Shown piece after piece: positions 9,722 through 18,802 of a stretch of 64,000 nucleotides of DNA (its first letter is position 1; each line of letters opens with the position of its first letter). A program made the translations under genes and the position numbers. Below the pieces are notes generated by a model. The model did no database searches. It was given only the letters and a program-made list of their open reading frames with translations, and was not told the origin of the DNA. This stretch comes from Oerskovia turbata. GTDB lineage: Bacteria > Actinomycetota > Actinomycetes > Actinomycetales > Cellulomonadaceae. The stretch covers positions 62,001-126,000 of the forward strand of contig NZ_JOFV01000013.1 of NCBI RefSeq assembly GCF_000718325.1, read 5' to 3'.

Positions 9722-10224
9722 TCAAAGGGAGAAGAGCGCCTTGAGCCGGGGGAGTCGGCGGCGGTTCTCGTCCTCGTCGTCGAAGTCCCCGCTCTCACCA
9801 GCCGATAGTGTCGAGGCGCCGACCGGCGTCGGGCTGCTGTCGCTGTCCGGTTCCGCGGCTGATGGGCCTCCCGCGCCTCGTGGTAGTCCTGGTCGTGGAG
9901 CCCCGTGAACTGGGTCCAGGCGTCGCCCACGAGCGAGTCGAGCGACTTGTACCCGAACCAACCCTCGTCGCCCGTCATGTTCACCACCACGGGAACCGCC
10001 CTCGATCAGGTAGCTGGCGCCCCCGCTGGCCACGCGTAGGCCGCCGCGCTCACCTCGTCGGCCACAGCCGCGAACGCGAGGATCTCGTCTGGCGACAACC
10101 GTTCGACGAGCACGGCGGTCACCGTGTCAGGGAGGGGGCATCCTGCGCGCTGCGGTCGTCCGCCCCTGCTCCAGAGAGGGCCCCGGCGTCGTCGATGAAC
10201 TGCCAGAAGGTGTTCGTGGTCCAT
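9722..10224 (-). pseudogene. Frameshifted DUF4240-like gene remnant
   Basis: The bases between the CRISPR leader and the ABC-F gene hold no intact gene. On the minus strand, pieces in three frames line up in order with what I recall of DUF4240 proteins. These are MDHEH then FWQFIDDAGALS at the start, LVERLSPDEILAFAAVADEV, AYAW followed by GASYLIEGG, GYKSLDSLVGDAWTQFTG, and finally GDFDDEDENRRRLPRLKALF. At least three frame changes separate them and the central Trp-rich block seems shortened. The total span fits a protein of about 165 residues. The family name is recalled, not searched. Confidence 0.5.
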
Positions 10225-10281
10225 GTCCGCGAACGTAGGGATCGTCACTGACCTGGGTTGGGCGCTGCGGCCGGGGGGAGG

Positions 10282-11901
10282 TCAGAGCGCGCCGCTCGCG
10301 GCCGTCTCGACGACGCCGCCCGCGCCGTCGAACGTCAGCAGACGGTCGGCGACCTTGTCGATGAAGTAGCGGTCGTGGCTCACGACCACCACGGCACCCG
10401 GGAAGTGCGCGAGCGCGCGCTCCATGACCTGCGCGCTCGTGAGGTCGAGGTGGTTCGTCGGCTCGTCGAGCACGATCACCGAGGCGCCCGACAGCAGGCA
10501 CTGCGCGATCGCGACGCGGGCACGCTGCCCGCCCGACAACGTCCCGATCTTCTGCTTGAGCTCCATCTCGGAGAACTGCAGCATCGTCAAGAAGCGGTTG
10601 ACGTTCTTCTTGGTCGCCGAGTACGCGAGGGTCCCAGGGGCAGCGCTGACCGCGTGCGCGACCGTGTCGTCCAGGTCGAGGTCGGCCACGACCTGGTTGT
10701 ACGAGACGAACGTCGAGTTCTTCTTCCAGGTGATCTGCCCGGCGTCGGGCGGCGTGACCTCCGTGAGCACGTCGAGGAGCGTCGACTTGCCCGACCCGTT
10801 CGCGCCGACGACGGCCACGCGGTCACCCCGGTGCAGAGAGAACGTGAGGTCGCTGAACAGCGGGACGCCGCCGAAGCCCTTGGTGAGCCCCTCGACCTCG
10901 ACCAGTCGATCGCTGACGTGCAGGTCCGCGTAGATCGTCGTGATGATCTGGTCGACCGGTCGCGGCGCCTGACGCTTCTTGATGTCGGCGAGCTTGCGCT
11001 TGAGCCCGCGGCTCTTGTCCTTCGCGGCCTGCTTGCGGGCGTCGCTGGCCTCGACCTCGTACGCGAGCAGCTCCTCCTCGTGCGCGAACTGGCGCTCGAT
11101 CGTCTTGAGGCGCGACTGCTTGGCGTGCACGTAGTCGGAGTACCCGCCCTCGTACTCGTGCAGGCGGCGGTTCTCGATCTCCACGATCCGGTTGACCGCG
11201 CCGTCGAGGAACTGACGGTCGTGCGAGACCACGAGCACCGCGCCCGGGTAGGACTGGAGCCAGTTCTCGACCCAGCGCACGCCGTCGAGGTCGAGGAAGT
11301 TCGTGGGCTCGTCGAGCAGCAGCACGTCGGGGCGCTGCACCAGGATCCGTGCGAGCGCCGCACGGTTGCGCCAGCCGCCCGAGAGCTGGTCGACCGGGAG
11401 GGTGCGGCGAGCGGCGTCGAACCCGAGGCGTGTGAGGACCGTGTCGATCGTGTTCTCGTACGACCACCCGTCGAGCGCGTCCATGCGCTCGAACAGGTCG
11501 GCCTGCTCGGTGAGAAGCCTGGTCATCTCGTCATCGCCGTCGACAGCACCGCCGTCGTCCATGAGGTCCGGCTCGGCGAGGCGCTCGCCGATCGCGTCGA
11601 GGCGCGCCTGCGTCGAGTGGACGTCGGCGAACAGCTCGCTGAGCTCCTCGGCCGCGCTGCGGTGCCCCGCGAGCTCGGAGAACTGCGAGAAGTACCCGAT
11701 GCTCACGCCGAGGTTGACGTCGACGGTCCCGGCCGTGGGCTCCTTGCGCCCCAGGACGAGCTCGAGGAACGTCGTCTTGCCCGTGCCGTTGCGGCCCACG
11801 AGCCCGACGCGCTCGCCCTCGCGGAGCTTGAGGAAGACGTCGCGCAGCACGACCTTGTCGTCGAACTGCATGCTCACGGCGTTCAGGCGGATCAGGCTCA
11901 C
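10282..11901 (-). CDS. ABC-F family ATPase
   Basis: A soluble 539-residue protein with two ABC domains and no membrane part, the ABC-F layout of ribosome-associated ATPases. Walker A motifs are GRNGTGKT (about residue 40) and GANGSGKST (about residue 353). Signature motifs are LSGGWRNR and LSGGQRAR, and Walker B is LLLDEPTNFLDL and VLDEPTNHLDL. A long charged helical linker lies between the domains. I chose the GTG at 11899-11901 (protein begins with SLIRLNAVSMQF) because GAGAGG lies 6 bases upstream; an in-frame ATG 36 bases earlier is possible. It may be a translation factor or an antibiotic-protection protein. Confidence 0.9.
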   Translation of the reverse strand: MSLIRLNAVSMQFDDKVVLRDVFLKLREGERVGLVGRNGTGKTTFLELVLGRKEPTAGTVDVNLGVSIGYFSQFSELAGHRSAAEELSELFADVHSTQARLDAIGERLAEPDLMDDGGAVDGDDEMTRLLTEQADLFERMDALDGWSYENTIDTVLTRLGFDAARRTLPVDQLSGGWRNRAALARILVQRPDVLLLDEPTNFLDLDGVRWVENWLQSYPGAVLVVSHDRQFLDGAVNRIVEIENRRLHEYEGGYSDYVHAKQSRLKTIERQFAHEEELLAYEVEASDARKQAAKDKSRGLKRKLADIKKRQAPRPVDQIITTIYADLHVSDRLVEVEGLTKGFGGVPLFSDLTFSLHRGDRVAVVGANGSGKSTLLDVLTEVTPPDAGQITWKKNSTFVSYNQVVADLDLDDTVAHAVSAAPGTLAYSATKKNVNRFLTMLQFSEMELKQKIGTLSGGQRARVAIAQCLLSGASVIVLDEPTNHLDLTSAQVMERALAHFPGAVVVVSHDRYFIDKVADRLLTFDGAGGVVETAASGAL

Positions 11902-12048
11902 AGGGGTCCTCTCGGGCTCCATGCCGGACGTCGGCACGACGGGAGAACACTACGCGGAGCACCCGTCCGGACCGTCGCCGACCGCCGTTCGACGACCGTT
12001 CGTCGCACGTCGCCTACCGCTCGTCGCACACCTCGACCGTCCGTCGAC

Positions 12049-12062
12049 GTGACCTGGATCAC
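12049..12062. promoter_or_regulatory. CRP/GlxR-type site in the cstA promoter
   Basis: The palindrome GTGACCTGGATCAC is an exact GTGA-N6-TCAC, the core recognised by cAMP-dependent CRP/GlxR regulators. A TAGCCT -10-like box lies at 12079-12084, so the site overlaps the -35 position, as for class II activation. cstA in E. coli is CRP-activated, which makes the assignment sensible. This is a pattern match only. Confidence 0.55.
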
Positions 12063-12127
12063 GGCCCGTCGCCGTCCCTAGCCTTTCCCGGTCGGACGCA
12101 ACGACGCGACCTTGGGAGAGAGCACTG

Positions 12128-14413
12128 ATGACGACAGACATCCGATCGACGGCGGAGACCGCCTCGGACGACGGGCTCTCGCCCGATCCGACGCTCCCGC
12201 CCACCGCGGTCCCGGAGGCCGCCCTCGCACCACGCTGGACCTGGCAGAAGATCGCGCTCTGGACGGGCATCGCGCTGCTCGGCGGCGTCGCATGGGTCAT
12301 GCTCGCGCTGGTGCGCGGCGAGACCGTCAACGCGATCTGGTTCGTGTTCGCCGCGGTCTGCAGCTACCTCATCGGGTACCGCTTCTACTCCAAGGTCATC
12401 GAGCGGTACATCACGCGCCCCGACGACCGCCGCGCGACCCCCGCCGAGGTGCGCTCGGACGGCAAGGACTACGTCCCGACCGACCGCCGCGTGCTGTTCG
12501 GGCACCACTTCGCCGCGATCGCCGGCGCCGGCCCGCTCGTCGGACCGGTCCTGGCCGCGCAGATGGGCTACCTGCCCGGCACGGTCTGGATCATCGTCGG
12601 CGTCATCTTCGCGGGCGCCGTGCAGGACTACGTCGTCCTGTTCTTCTCGATGCGTCGCGGCGGCCGCACGATCGGCCAGATGGCCCGCCAGGAGCTCGGC
12701 CGCATCGGCGGCACGGCCGCGATCGTCGCGTCCCTGCTCATCATGCTGATCATCGTCGCGATCCTCGCGCTCGTCGTCGTGAACTCCCTGGGCGAGAGCC
12801 CCTGGGGCGTCTTCAGCGTCGCGATGACCGTCCCGATCGCCGTCTTCATGGGCGTGTACCTGCGCTACCTGCGCCCCGGGCGCATCACCGAGGTCTCGAT
12901 CATCGGCTTCGTGCTGCTCATGGCCGCGATCGTCGGGGGCGGCTGGGTCGCGAACACCCCGTGGGGCGCAGACCTGTTCCACCTCGACCGCACGACCATC
13001 GCGATCGGCATCATCATCTACGGCTTCGTCGCGGCCGTCCTGCCCGTGTGGCTGCTCCTGGCCCCGCGCGACTACCTGTCGACGTTCATGAAGGTCGGCG
13101 TGATCGTGATGCTCGCCGGCGCGATCGTGATCGTGCGCCCCGAGATCTCGGTGCCCGCGGTCAGCGAGTTCGCGAGCGGCGAGACCGGGCCAGTGTTCTC
13201 CGGCTCGCTCTTCCCGTTCCTGTTCGTCACGATCGCGTGCGGCGCGCTGTCCGGCTTCCACGCCCTCATCGCGTCGGGCACCACACCCAAGCTGCTCGAG
13301 AAGGAGCGCCAGACGCGTTTCATCGGGTACGGCGGCATGCTCATGGAGTCGTTCGTCGCGATCATGGCGCTCGTCGCCGCGATCTCGCTCGACCGCGGCA
13401 TCTACTTCGCGATGAACGCCTCGGCCGCCGCGACCGGCGGGACCATCGAGGGGGCGGTCGCGTTCGTCAACTCGCTCGGCCTGGCCGGCGTGAACCTCAC
13501 GCCCGACATGCTGTCCTCGACCGCAGCGGCTGTCGGCGAGGAGTCGATCGTCTCGCGCACCGGCGGGGCGCCCACCCTCGCGCTGGGCCTCGCGCACATC
13601 ATGCAGCAGCTCTTCGGCGGCGCTGCGATGATGGGCTTCTGGTACCACTTCGCGATCATGTTCGAGGCGCTGTTCATCCTCACGGCCGTCGACGCCGGGA
13701 CCCGCGTCGCGCGCTTCATGCTCCAGGACTCGCTCGGCAACGTCGCGCCCAAGTTCCGGGACGTCACCTGGCGGCCCGGGGTGTGGTTCTGCACCCTGGT
13801 CATGGTCGCCGGGTGGGGGAGCATCCTCTATCTCGGCGTCACCGACCCCCTCGGCGGGATCAACACGTTCTTCCCGCTGTTCGGCATCGCCAACCAGCTC
13901 CTCGCGGCCATCGCGCTCGCGGTCGTGCTCGCGATCGTCGCCAAGCGTGGACGCTCCTTCTTCCGCTGGCTGTGGATCGTGGCGCTGCCGCTGGCCTTCA
14001 CGGCGGTCGTGACCATCACGGCGTCGTTCGAGAAGATCTTCTCGCCCGTCCCCGCCGTCGGCTACTGGGCCAACCACAACGCGTTCAAGGCTGCTCTGGC
14101 CGCTGGGGAGACCTCGTTCGGTACCGCGACGTCGGTCGAGGCCATGGAGGCGGTCGTGCGCAACACGTTCGTCCAGGGCACGCTGTCGATCAGCTTCGTG
14201 GTCCTCGCGATCGTCGTGATGGTCGCGGCCCTCGTGACGACCGTGAAGGCGTTGCGTGCGGGGGGCGGCGAGAACCACGAGGACGAGCCCGTCGCCTCGC
14301 GCCGGTTCGCCCCGGCCGGGCTCCTGACGACCGCAGCCGAGAAGGAGATCGAGGCCGAGTGGGCCCAGCTCCCGCCCGAGAAGCAGCCTGTGTCCTCGGG
14401 CGCGGGGCACTGA
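12128..14413 (+). CDS. cstA: CstA family pyruvate/peptide transporter
   Basis: A 761-residue inner-membrane protein with many hydrophobic segments and the family blocks GHHFAAIAGAGPLVGPVLAAQMGYLPG (in two parts near residue 125), IFAGAVQDYVVLFFSMRRGG and SGFHALIASGTTPK. CstA/BtsT proteins import pyruvate and possibly peptides during carbon limitation. The ATG has GGGAGAG 7 bases upstream. The next gene is the small YbdD-type protein that accompanies cstA in many genomes, followed by a two-component system of the class that controls the E. coli homologue. Confidence 0.95.
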   Translation: MTTDIRSTAETASDDGLSPDPTLPPTAVPEAALAPRWTWQKIALWTGIALLGGVAWVMLALVRGETVNAIWFVFAAVCSYLIGYRFYSKVIERYITRPDDRRATPAEVRSDGKDYVPTDRRVLFGHHFAAIAGAGPLVGPVLAAQMGYLPGTVWIIVGVIFAGAVQDYVVLFFSMRRGGRTIGQMARQELGRIGGTAAIVASLLIMLIIVAILALVVVNSLGESPWGVFSVAMTVPIAVFMGVYLRYLRPGRITEVSIIGFVLLMAAIVGGGWVANTPWGADLFHLDRTTIAIGIIIYGFVAAVLPVWLLLAPRDYLSTFMKVGVIVMLAGAIVIVRPEISVPAVSEFASGETGPVFSGSLFPFLFVTIACGALSGFHALIASGTTPKLLEKERQTRFIGYGGMLMESFVAIMALVAAISLDRGIYFAMNASAAATGGTIEGAVAFVNSLGLAGVNLTPDMLSSTAAAVGEESIVSRTGGAPTLALGLAHIMQQLFGGAAMMGFWYHFAIMFEALFILTAVDAGTRVARFMLQDSLGNVAPKFRDVTWRPGVWFCTLVMVAGWGSILYLGVTDPLGGINTFFPLFGIANQLLAAIALAVVLAIVAKRGRSFFRWLWIVALPLAFTAVVTITASFEKIFSPVPAVGYWANHNAFKAALAAGETSFGTATSVEAMEAVVRNTFVQGTLSISFVVLAIVVMVAALVTTVKALRAGGGENHEDEPVASRRFAPAGLLTTAAEKEIEAEWAQLPPEKQPVSSGAGH

Positions 14414-14414
14414 C

Positions 14415-14621
14415 GTGGGGCCCGTGCGCGACGCGCTCGCCCGTGCGGCGAGGGGTGCGGCCTGGTACGTCCGCCAGCTCATGGGCGACGACGCCTACCG
14501 GGTGTACGTGGAGCACCGCCGCGGCGCGCACGGGCCCGACGTCCCCGTCCTGACCGAGCGCCAGTTCTGGCGCCAGCGCATGGACGAGCAGGACCGCAAC
14601 CCGGGCGCCCGCTGCTGCTGA
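14415..14621 (+). CDS. YbdD/YjiX family small protein (DUF466)
   Basis: A 68-residue protein matching the YbdD/YjiX family: MGDDAYRVYVEHRRGAHGPDVPVLTERQFWRQRMDEQD followed by a Cys-Cys end. It begins at a GTG one base after the cstA stop, so the two are coupled. Family members sit next to cstA/btsT and are required for pyruvate uptake in some enterobacteria; the mechanism is unknown. Confidence 0.85.
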   Translation: MGPVRDALARAARGAAWYVRQLMGDDAYRVYVEHRRGAHGPDVPVLTERQFWRQRMDEQDRNPGARCC

Positions 14622-14646
14622 CCCGCCCAGGGGGACGCCCCCGCCC

Positions 14647-14797
14647 GCCGAGGGTGACGCCCCCGCCCGCCGAGGGTGACGCCCCGGCGGGTCGACGGTG
14701 ACACCGTCGGCGCCCGGCGGTGACACCGTCGGCGGCATCCCGTCACCCTCGGCACGCCGGGACGTCACCCTCGGCGGTCTGGTTCGTCACCCTCGGC
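14647..14797. repeat. Cluster of GCCGAGGGTGACG 13-mers, direct and inverted
   Basis: The spacer between the ybdD-type gene and the histidine kinase is almost wholly repeats. GCCGAGGGTGACG occurs directly at 14647 and 14669 and inverted at 14741, 14763 and 14785. Between them are two copies of the related palindrome GGTGACACC inside GACGGTGACACCGTC-like sequence. The whole block could fold into nested stems. The same 13-mer recurs at 54010 and 54032. Function unknown; a terminator or a protein-binding repeat is possible. Confidence 0.8.
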
Positions 14798-14824
14798 GTC
14801 GTCTCTGCGGAATAGGATCGCGAC

Positions 14825-16015
14825 ATGTCCGGACCCGTGTTCACCGGGGCCGTCGTCGGCCTGGTCGTCGGCGTCCTGCTCACCGCCGCGCTGGTCCTCG
14901 CGTGGCGGCTGGCACGCGGCACCCGCGAGCTCGGCAGCGACTCCGAGCGGGCGACGTTCAGCACGCTCCACCTCGCCTCGCGCGCCGCCAAGCACCTGCG
15001 GGACGGCCTCGAGGGCGACGACGTCGGGCGCGCGGCCCGCCACCTGCGCACCCTGCTCGGCTGCGAGGCGCTCGCGGTCGTGACCACCGACGGCGTCGTC
15101 GCTCTCGACGGCCCGGCCGCCCTCCGGGCCGAGGCGCAGCGCGTCGGCGCCCGGACGATCGAGACCGGGAGGCGACAGGTCTACGCGGGCGCCGAGCCGT
15201 CGTCGGGCACCCCGGAGGCCGTGGGGGCACCCGTGCTCGCGGGCGGTGTCGTGGCCGGGGCCGTCGTCGCGTTCGCGACGCGGGTGCGCCCGCCGCTCGT
15301 GCGGGCCACGGGTGAGGTCGCGCAGTGGTGCTCGGCGCAGCTCGAGCTGGGCGAGCTCGAGGCCTCGCGCACCGCGCTCGCGCAGGCCGAGCTGCGCGCC
15401 CTGCGCGCCCAGATCAGCCCGCACTTCATCTACAACTCGCTCGGCGCGATCGCGTCCTTCATCAGCACCGACCCCGAGCGGGCGCGCGACCTCGTGCTCG
15501 ACTTCGCGGACTTCACGCGCTACTCCTTCCGGGGCCGTGGCGACTTCACGACGCTCGCCGACGAGCTGGGCAGCATCCACTCGTACGTCGAGCTCGAACG
15601 CGCGCGGTTCGGCGACCGGCTGACCGTGACGCTCCAGATCGCGCCCGAGTCCCTGTCGACCGTCATCCCGTTCCTCAGCGTCCAGCCGCTCGTCGAGAAC
15701 GCCGTCCGGCACGGCCTCGAGCCGCGCGAGCGAGGCGGGCGGATCGTCATCAGCGCGCGCGACGAGGGCACCCAGACCGAGATCACGGTCGAGGACGACG
15801 GCGTCGGCATGTCTCCCGAGACGCTGCGGACCCTGCTCGCGACGGGGTCGCGCGCGACGAACGTCGGGCTGCGCAACGTCGACACGCGCGTGCGCCAGCT
15901 CTACGGCGACCAGCACGCGCTCGAGATCGAGACGAACGTGGGCGCGGGTACCCTCGTGCGGATGCGCGTCCCGAAGTCCCAGCCCCAGCACGAGACCGAG
16001 GTGAGCAGGCCGTGA
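14825..16015 (+). CDS. LytS/BtsS-type sensor histidine kinase
   Basis: A 396-residue kinase with one N-terminal membrane helix (residues 4-28), a GAF-like region (about 40-150) and a His_kinase core in which RAQISPHFIYNSLGAI contains the phosphorylated His200. The ATP site is seen as QPLVENAVRHGLEP and EDDGVGM. It lacks the multi-helix 5TM sensor of LytS and so may sense an intracellular signal. Its stop overlaps the GTG of the response regulator. Its position between cstA and a symporter suggests it responds to a carboxylate such as pyruvate; that is inference. Confidence 0.9.
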   Translation: MSGPVFTGAVVGLVVGVLLTAALVLAWRLARGTRELGSDSERATFSTLHLASRAAKHLRDGLEGDDVGRAARHLRTLLGCEALAVVTTDGVVALDGPAALRAEAQRVGARTIETGRRQVYAGAEPSSGTPEAVGAPVLAGGVVAGAVVAFATRVRPPLVRATGEVAQWCSAQLELGELEASRTALAQAELRALRAQISPHFIYNSLGAIASFISTDPERARDLVLDFADFTRYSFRGRGDFTTLADELGSIHSYVELERARFGDRLTVTLQIAPESLSTVIPFLSVQPLVENAVRHGLEPRERGGRIVISARDEGTQTEITVEDDGVGMSPETLRTLLATGSRATNVGLRNVDTRVRQLYGDQHALEIETNVGAGTLVRMRVPKSQPQHETEVSRP

Positions 16016-16902
16016 CCGAGCACGTCCCCCGCATCGCACCGCCCGTCGGTCCCGCCGACGGGGCCGCGAAGGTCGTCGCCCCTCGTCCCGGTGTCGACGT
16101 CCTCGTGGCCGACGACGAGCGCCCGGCCCTCGACGAGCTGACCGCGCTCCTGCGCCGCGACCCGCACGTGCGCTCGGTCCACGGTGTCGCGTCGGGCGCC
16201 GAGGCCCTGCGCTGGCTGTCCGAGCACCCCGTCCACGTCGCGTTCCTCGACATCCACATGCCGGGGCTCACGGGGCTCGACCTCGCCCGCGCGCTGTCAC
16301 GGTTCTCGGTCCGGCCCGCGGTGGTGTTCGTGACGGCCGACGAGGCCCGGGCCACCGAGGCGTTCGACGTCGAGGCCGTCGACTACGTGCTCAAGCCCGT
16401 GCGGCGCGAGCGGCTGGCCCGTGCGGTCGAGCGGGCCGTCGCGGTCCAGGCGGCCGCGTCCCGCGCGGCGGAGGGCGCGCCGTCCCGTGACATGGCCGGC
16501 ACAGGAGGCGCTGTCGGTCACGACGCGGCGGGGTCCGGCCCGACGACGCAGGTCCCTCCGGCCGACGAGACCATCGCCGTCACGGTCGGCACGACGACGC
16601 GCGTCGTGCTGCGCTCGGCCGTGCGGTGGGTCCAGGCGCAGGGCGACTACTCACGCCTGGTCACGGACACCGACGGCTACCTGGTGCGCGAGCCCATCTC
16701 CGACCTCGAGGAACGCTGGGCCGCCGCGGGCTTCCTGCGCGTGCACCGCTCGTACCTCGTCGACCGGGCAGCCGTGACCGCGGCCCGCCTCGGCGGTGCG
16801 CACCCGGTCGTGGTCGTCGCCGGGCGCGAGGTCCCGGTGAGCCGGCGCATGGTCCCGGCCGTGCGCGACGCGCTCCTGGGCCGTCCCGGAGGGCGTTCGT
16901 GA
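16012..16902 (+). CDS. LytTR family response regulator
   Basis: A 296-residue regulator with a receiver domain (DVLVADDERPALDEL, phospho-acceptor Asp80 in FLDIHMPGL, conserved Lys in YVLKPV) and a C-terminal LytTR DNA-binding domain (VRWVQAQGDYSRLVTD ... FLRVHRSYLV ... VSRRM). They are joined by a long Ala/Gly-rich linker of about 40 residues that encodes a GGCGCGCCGTC variant of the dispersed repeat. The start is the GTG overlapping the kinase stop. Likely targets are cstA and the downstream symporter genes; no site could be verified. Confidence 0.92.
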   Translation: MTEHVPRIAPPVGPADGAAKVVAPRPGVDVLVADDERPALDELTALLRRDPHVRSVHGVASGAEALRWLSEHPVHVAFLDIHMPGLTGLDLARALSRFSVRPAVVFVTADEARATEAFDVEAVDYVLKPVRRERLARAVERAVAVQAAASRAAEGAPSRDMAGTGGAVGHDAAGSGPTTQVPPADETIAVTVGTTTRVVLRSAVRWVQAQGDYSRLVTDTDGYLVREPISDLEERWAAAGFLRVHRSYLVDRAAVTAARLGGAHPVVVVAGREVPVSRRMVPAVRDALLGRPGGRS

Positions 16903-17336
16903 CCTCGCAGGAGCCGCCGCCGCGGGTCGTCGTCCGCTCGACCGACGTCCCGTCGCCCGCCCCGGCCGCCGCACGGGGCGCCGCGCCGGACGCGGGGGAG
17001 GAGGCGCCGTCGGGCGTGGTGCGTGAGGGACCCGGGGACGCGCCCGGGCCCGACGGCGGGAGCGAACCCGCGGCCGTCTACGCCCGCAGCCTCGCGCGGA
17101 CCCAGCTGCGGCTCGCGCTCGCGTGCGTCGTGTCGTTCCTGGCCGTGGTCACGCTCCTCACGGTCACGATGAGCGCGGTGCCGACGCTGGGCGACGTGCA
17201 CGTGCTCGGCGTGCCGCTGCCGTGGCTCCTGCACGCGTACGGCTTCTACCCCGTCATCGGGGCGTTCGCGCTCGTGTTCGCCCTGGCCGCCGCCCGCAAC
17301 GAACGGCGTTTCCGCGCGCTGGTGGAGGACGAGTGA
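16899..17336 (+). CDS. Small membrane subunit preceding the symporter (DUF485-like)
   Basis: A 145-residue protein with about 60 residues of Pro/Ala/Gly-rich N-terminus, then two membrane helices (LALACVVSFLAVVTLLTVTM and WLLHAYGFYPVIGAFALVFALAAA). The layout and place fit the small partner proteins found ahead of acetate/pyruvate-type sodium symporters. It starts at a GTG overlapping the regulator stop and its own stop overlaps the symporter GTG. The N-terminal extension contains an exact GGCGCCGTCGGGC at 17003. Confidence 0.7.
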   Translation: MTSQEPPPRVVVRSTDVPSPAPAAARGAAPDAGEEAPSGVVREGPGDAPGPDGGSEPAAVYARSLARTQLRLALACVVSFLAVVTLLTVTMSAVPTLGDVHVLGVPLPWLLHAYGFYPVIGAFALVFALAAARNERRFRALVEDE

Positions 17337-18802
17337 CCTCGGCCCTGCCGCTCGTCGCGGTCGGCCTGCTGCTGCTCGCGACCGGGCTCATCGGCTTCTA
17401 CGGGCTGCGGATCTCGCGGACCACGAGCGACTTCTTCGTCGCGTCCCGGACGGTGCAGCCCGTGTGGAACGCGTCGGCGATCAGCGGCGAGTACCTGTCG
17501 GCCGGGACGTTCCTGGGGCTGTCCGGGCTCGTGCTGCTCTCGGGGGCCGAGGCGTTCTGGTTCCCCGTCGGGTACGCCGCGGGCTACCTGCTCGTGCTGC
17601 TGTTCGTCGCCGGGCCCCTGCGACGCAGCGGGGCCTACACGATCCCCGACTTCGTCCAGGCACGGCTCGACTCGCTCGCCGCCCGGCGCGTCACGAGCGT
17701 CCTGGTGCTCGTCATCGGCTGGTTGTACGTCGTGCCACAGCTCCACGGCGCCGCGCTCGTCATGACGACCGTGGCCCCCGTGCCGCCGTGGGTCGGGTCG
17801 GTCGGGGTGGCCGCGGTCGTGAGCGCCGTGGTCGCCGCGGGCGGCATGCGCTCGGTGACGTTCGTCCAGGCGTTCCAGTTCTGGGTCAATCTCACGGCGC
17901 TCGCGGTGCCCGTGGTCTTCCTGCTGATCGTGCTCGGCGGGCAGGACCTGACGCTCGACCCGGCGCAGGTCTTCCCGCCCGAGGCCGGGCCGCGCTCGTA
18001 CGACACCTACACGACGGCCTCGCTGCTGCTCGCGCTGCTGCTCGGCACGATCGGCCTGCCGCACGTCCTCGTGCGCTTCTACACGAGTCCCGACGGCGTC
18101 TCGGCCCGGTGGACGACCGTGGTCGTGATCGGCATGATCAGCGTCTTCTACATGGTCTCGAGCACCATGGGACTGATCGCCCGTGTGGTCGCCCCCGACC
18201 TCGCCGAGCCCGGCGTCGCGGACACGGTGGCGCTCGTGCTGCCGTCGCGGCTCGTGCCCGGCGTGGGCGGCGAGCTGCTGTCGGCGCTCGTGATCGCCGG
18301 GGCGTTCGCGGCGTTCCTCGGGACGTCCTCGGGGCTCGTGGTCTCGCTCGCGGGCGTCGTGAGCCAGGACCTGTTCGGCGGCACGGTCCGCTCGTTCCGC
18401 TGGTCCGCGGTCGCGTGCACGGTCGTGCCCCTCGCGTTCGCGCTCGTGACCATCCCGCAGGGGCTCGTGACGAGCGTCGGGACCGTGTTCGTGTTCGCCG
18501 CCTCGGCGCTGTCCCCGACGATCCTGCTGGGCGTGTGGTGGCGGCGCCTCACCGCGCGCGGGGCGGTCGCGGGCATGGTCGTCGGCAGCGCGCTGTGCGC
18601 CGCGGCGCTGCTCGTGACCTCGGTGCTCGGACCCGGCGACGGGCTCGCGCGCAGCCTCCTGGCCCAGCCCGCGGCCTGGACGATCCCGCTCGCGACCGCC
18701 ACGACCGTCGTGGTGTCCCTGCGCGACCGGCGCGGGCCGCACCCCCGCACGGACCGTTTCCTGCGGCGGTTGCACGTGCCGGAGCGCGCTCCCGAGCGCT
18801 GA
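17333..18802 (+). CDS. Sodium:solute symporter (SSS family)
   Basis: A 489-residue transporter with about 13 hydrophobic segments. SSS features visible are FFVASRTVQPVWNASAISGEYLSAGTFLG near the N-terminus, GGMRSVTFVQAFQFWV, the SLLLALLLGTIGLPHVLVRFYT block and FLGTSSGLVVSLAGVVSQDLF. This is the acetate/pyruvate-type (ActP/MctP-like) branch by appearance. It is the last gene of a run of five from the kinase side, all with overlapping starts and stops from the kinase onward. Substrate inferred as a short-chain carboxylate. Confidence 0.88.
   Translation: MTSALPLVAVGLLLLATGLIGFYGLRISRTTSDFFVASRTVQPVWNASAISGEYLSAGTFLGLSGLVLLSGAEAFWFPVGYAAGYLLVLLFVAGPLRRSGAYTIPDFVQARLDSLAARRVTSVLVLVIGWLYVVPQLHGAALVMTTVAPVPPWVGSVGVAAVVSAVVAAGGMRSVTFVQAFQFWVNLTALAVPVVFLLIVLGGQDLTLDPAQVFPPEAGPRSYDTYTTASLLLALLLGTIGLPHVLVRFYTSPDGVSARWTTVVVIGMISVFYMVSSTMGLIARVVAPDLAEPGVADTVALVLPSRLVPGVGGELLSALVIAGAFAAFLGTSSGLVVSLAGVVSQDLFGGTVRSFRWSAVACTVVPLAFALVTIPQGLVTSVGTVFVFAASALSPTILLGVWWRRLTARGAVAGMVVGSALCAAALLVTSVLGPGDGLARSLLAQPAAWTIPLATATTVVVSLRDRRGPHPRTDRFLRRLHVPERAPER

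Noticed and set aside
4249..10281. Search for cas genes flanking the array
   Set aside because: Neither the membrane protein on the left nor the DUF4240-like remnant and ABC-F gene on the right resembles any Cas protein; no HD nuclease, Cse or Cas1 motif was seen.
10258..12081. A 607-codon plus-strand frame over the ABC-F gene
   Set aside because: Composition is Arg/Val/Asp-rich with no motif; it is the shadow of the ABC-F ATPase on the other strand.
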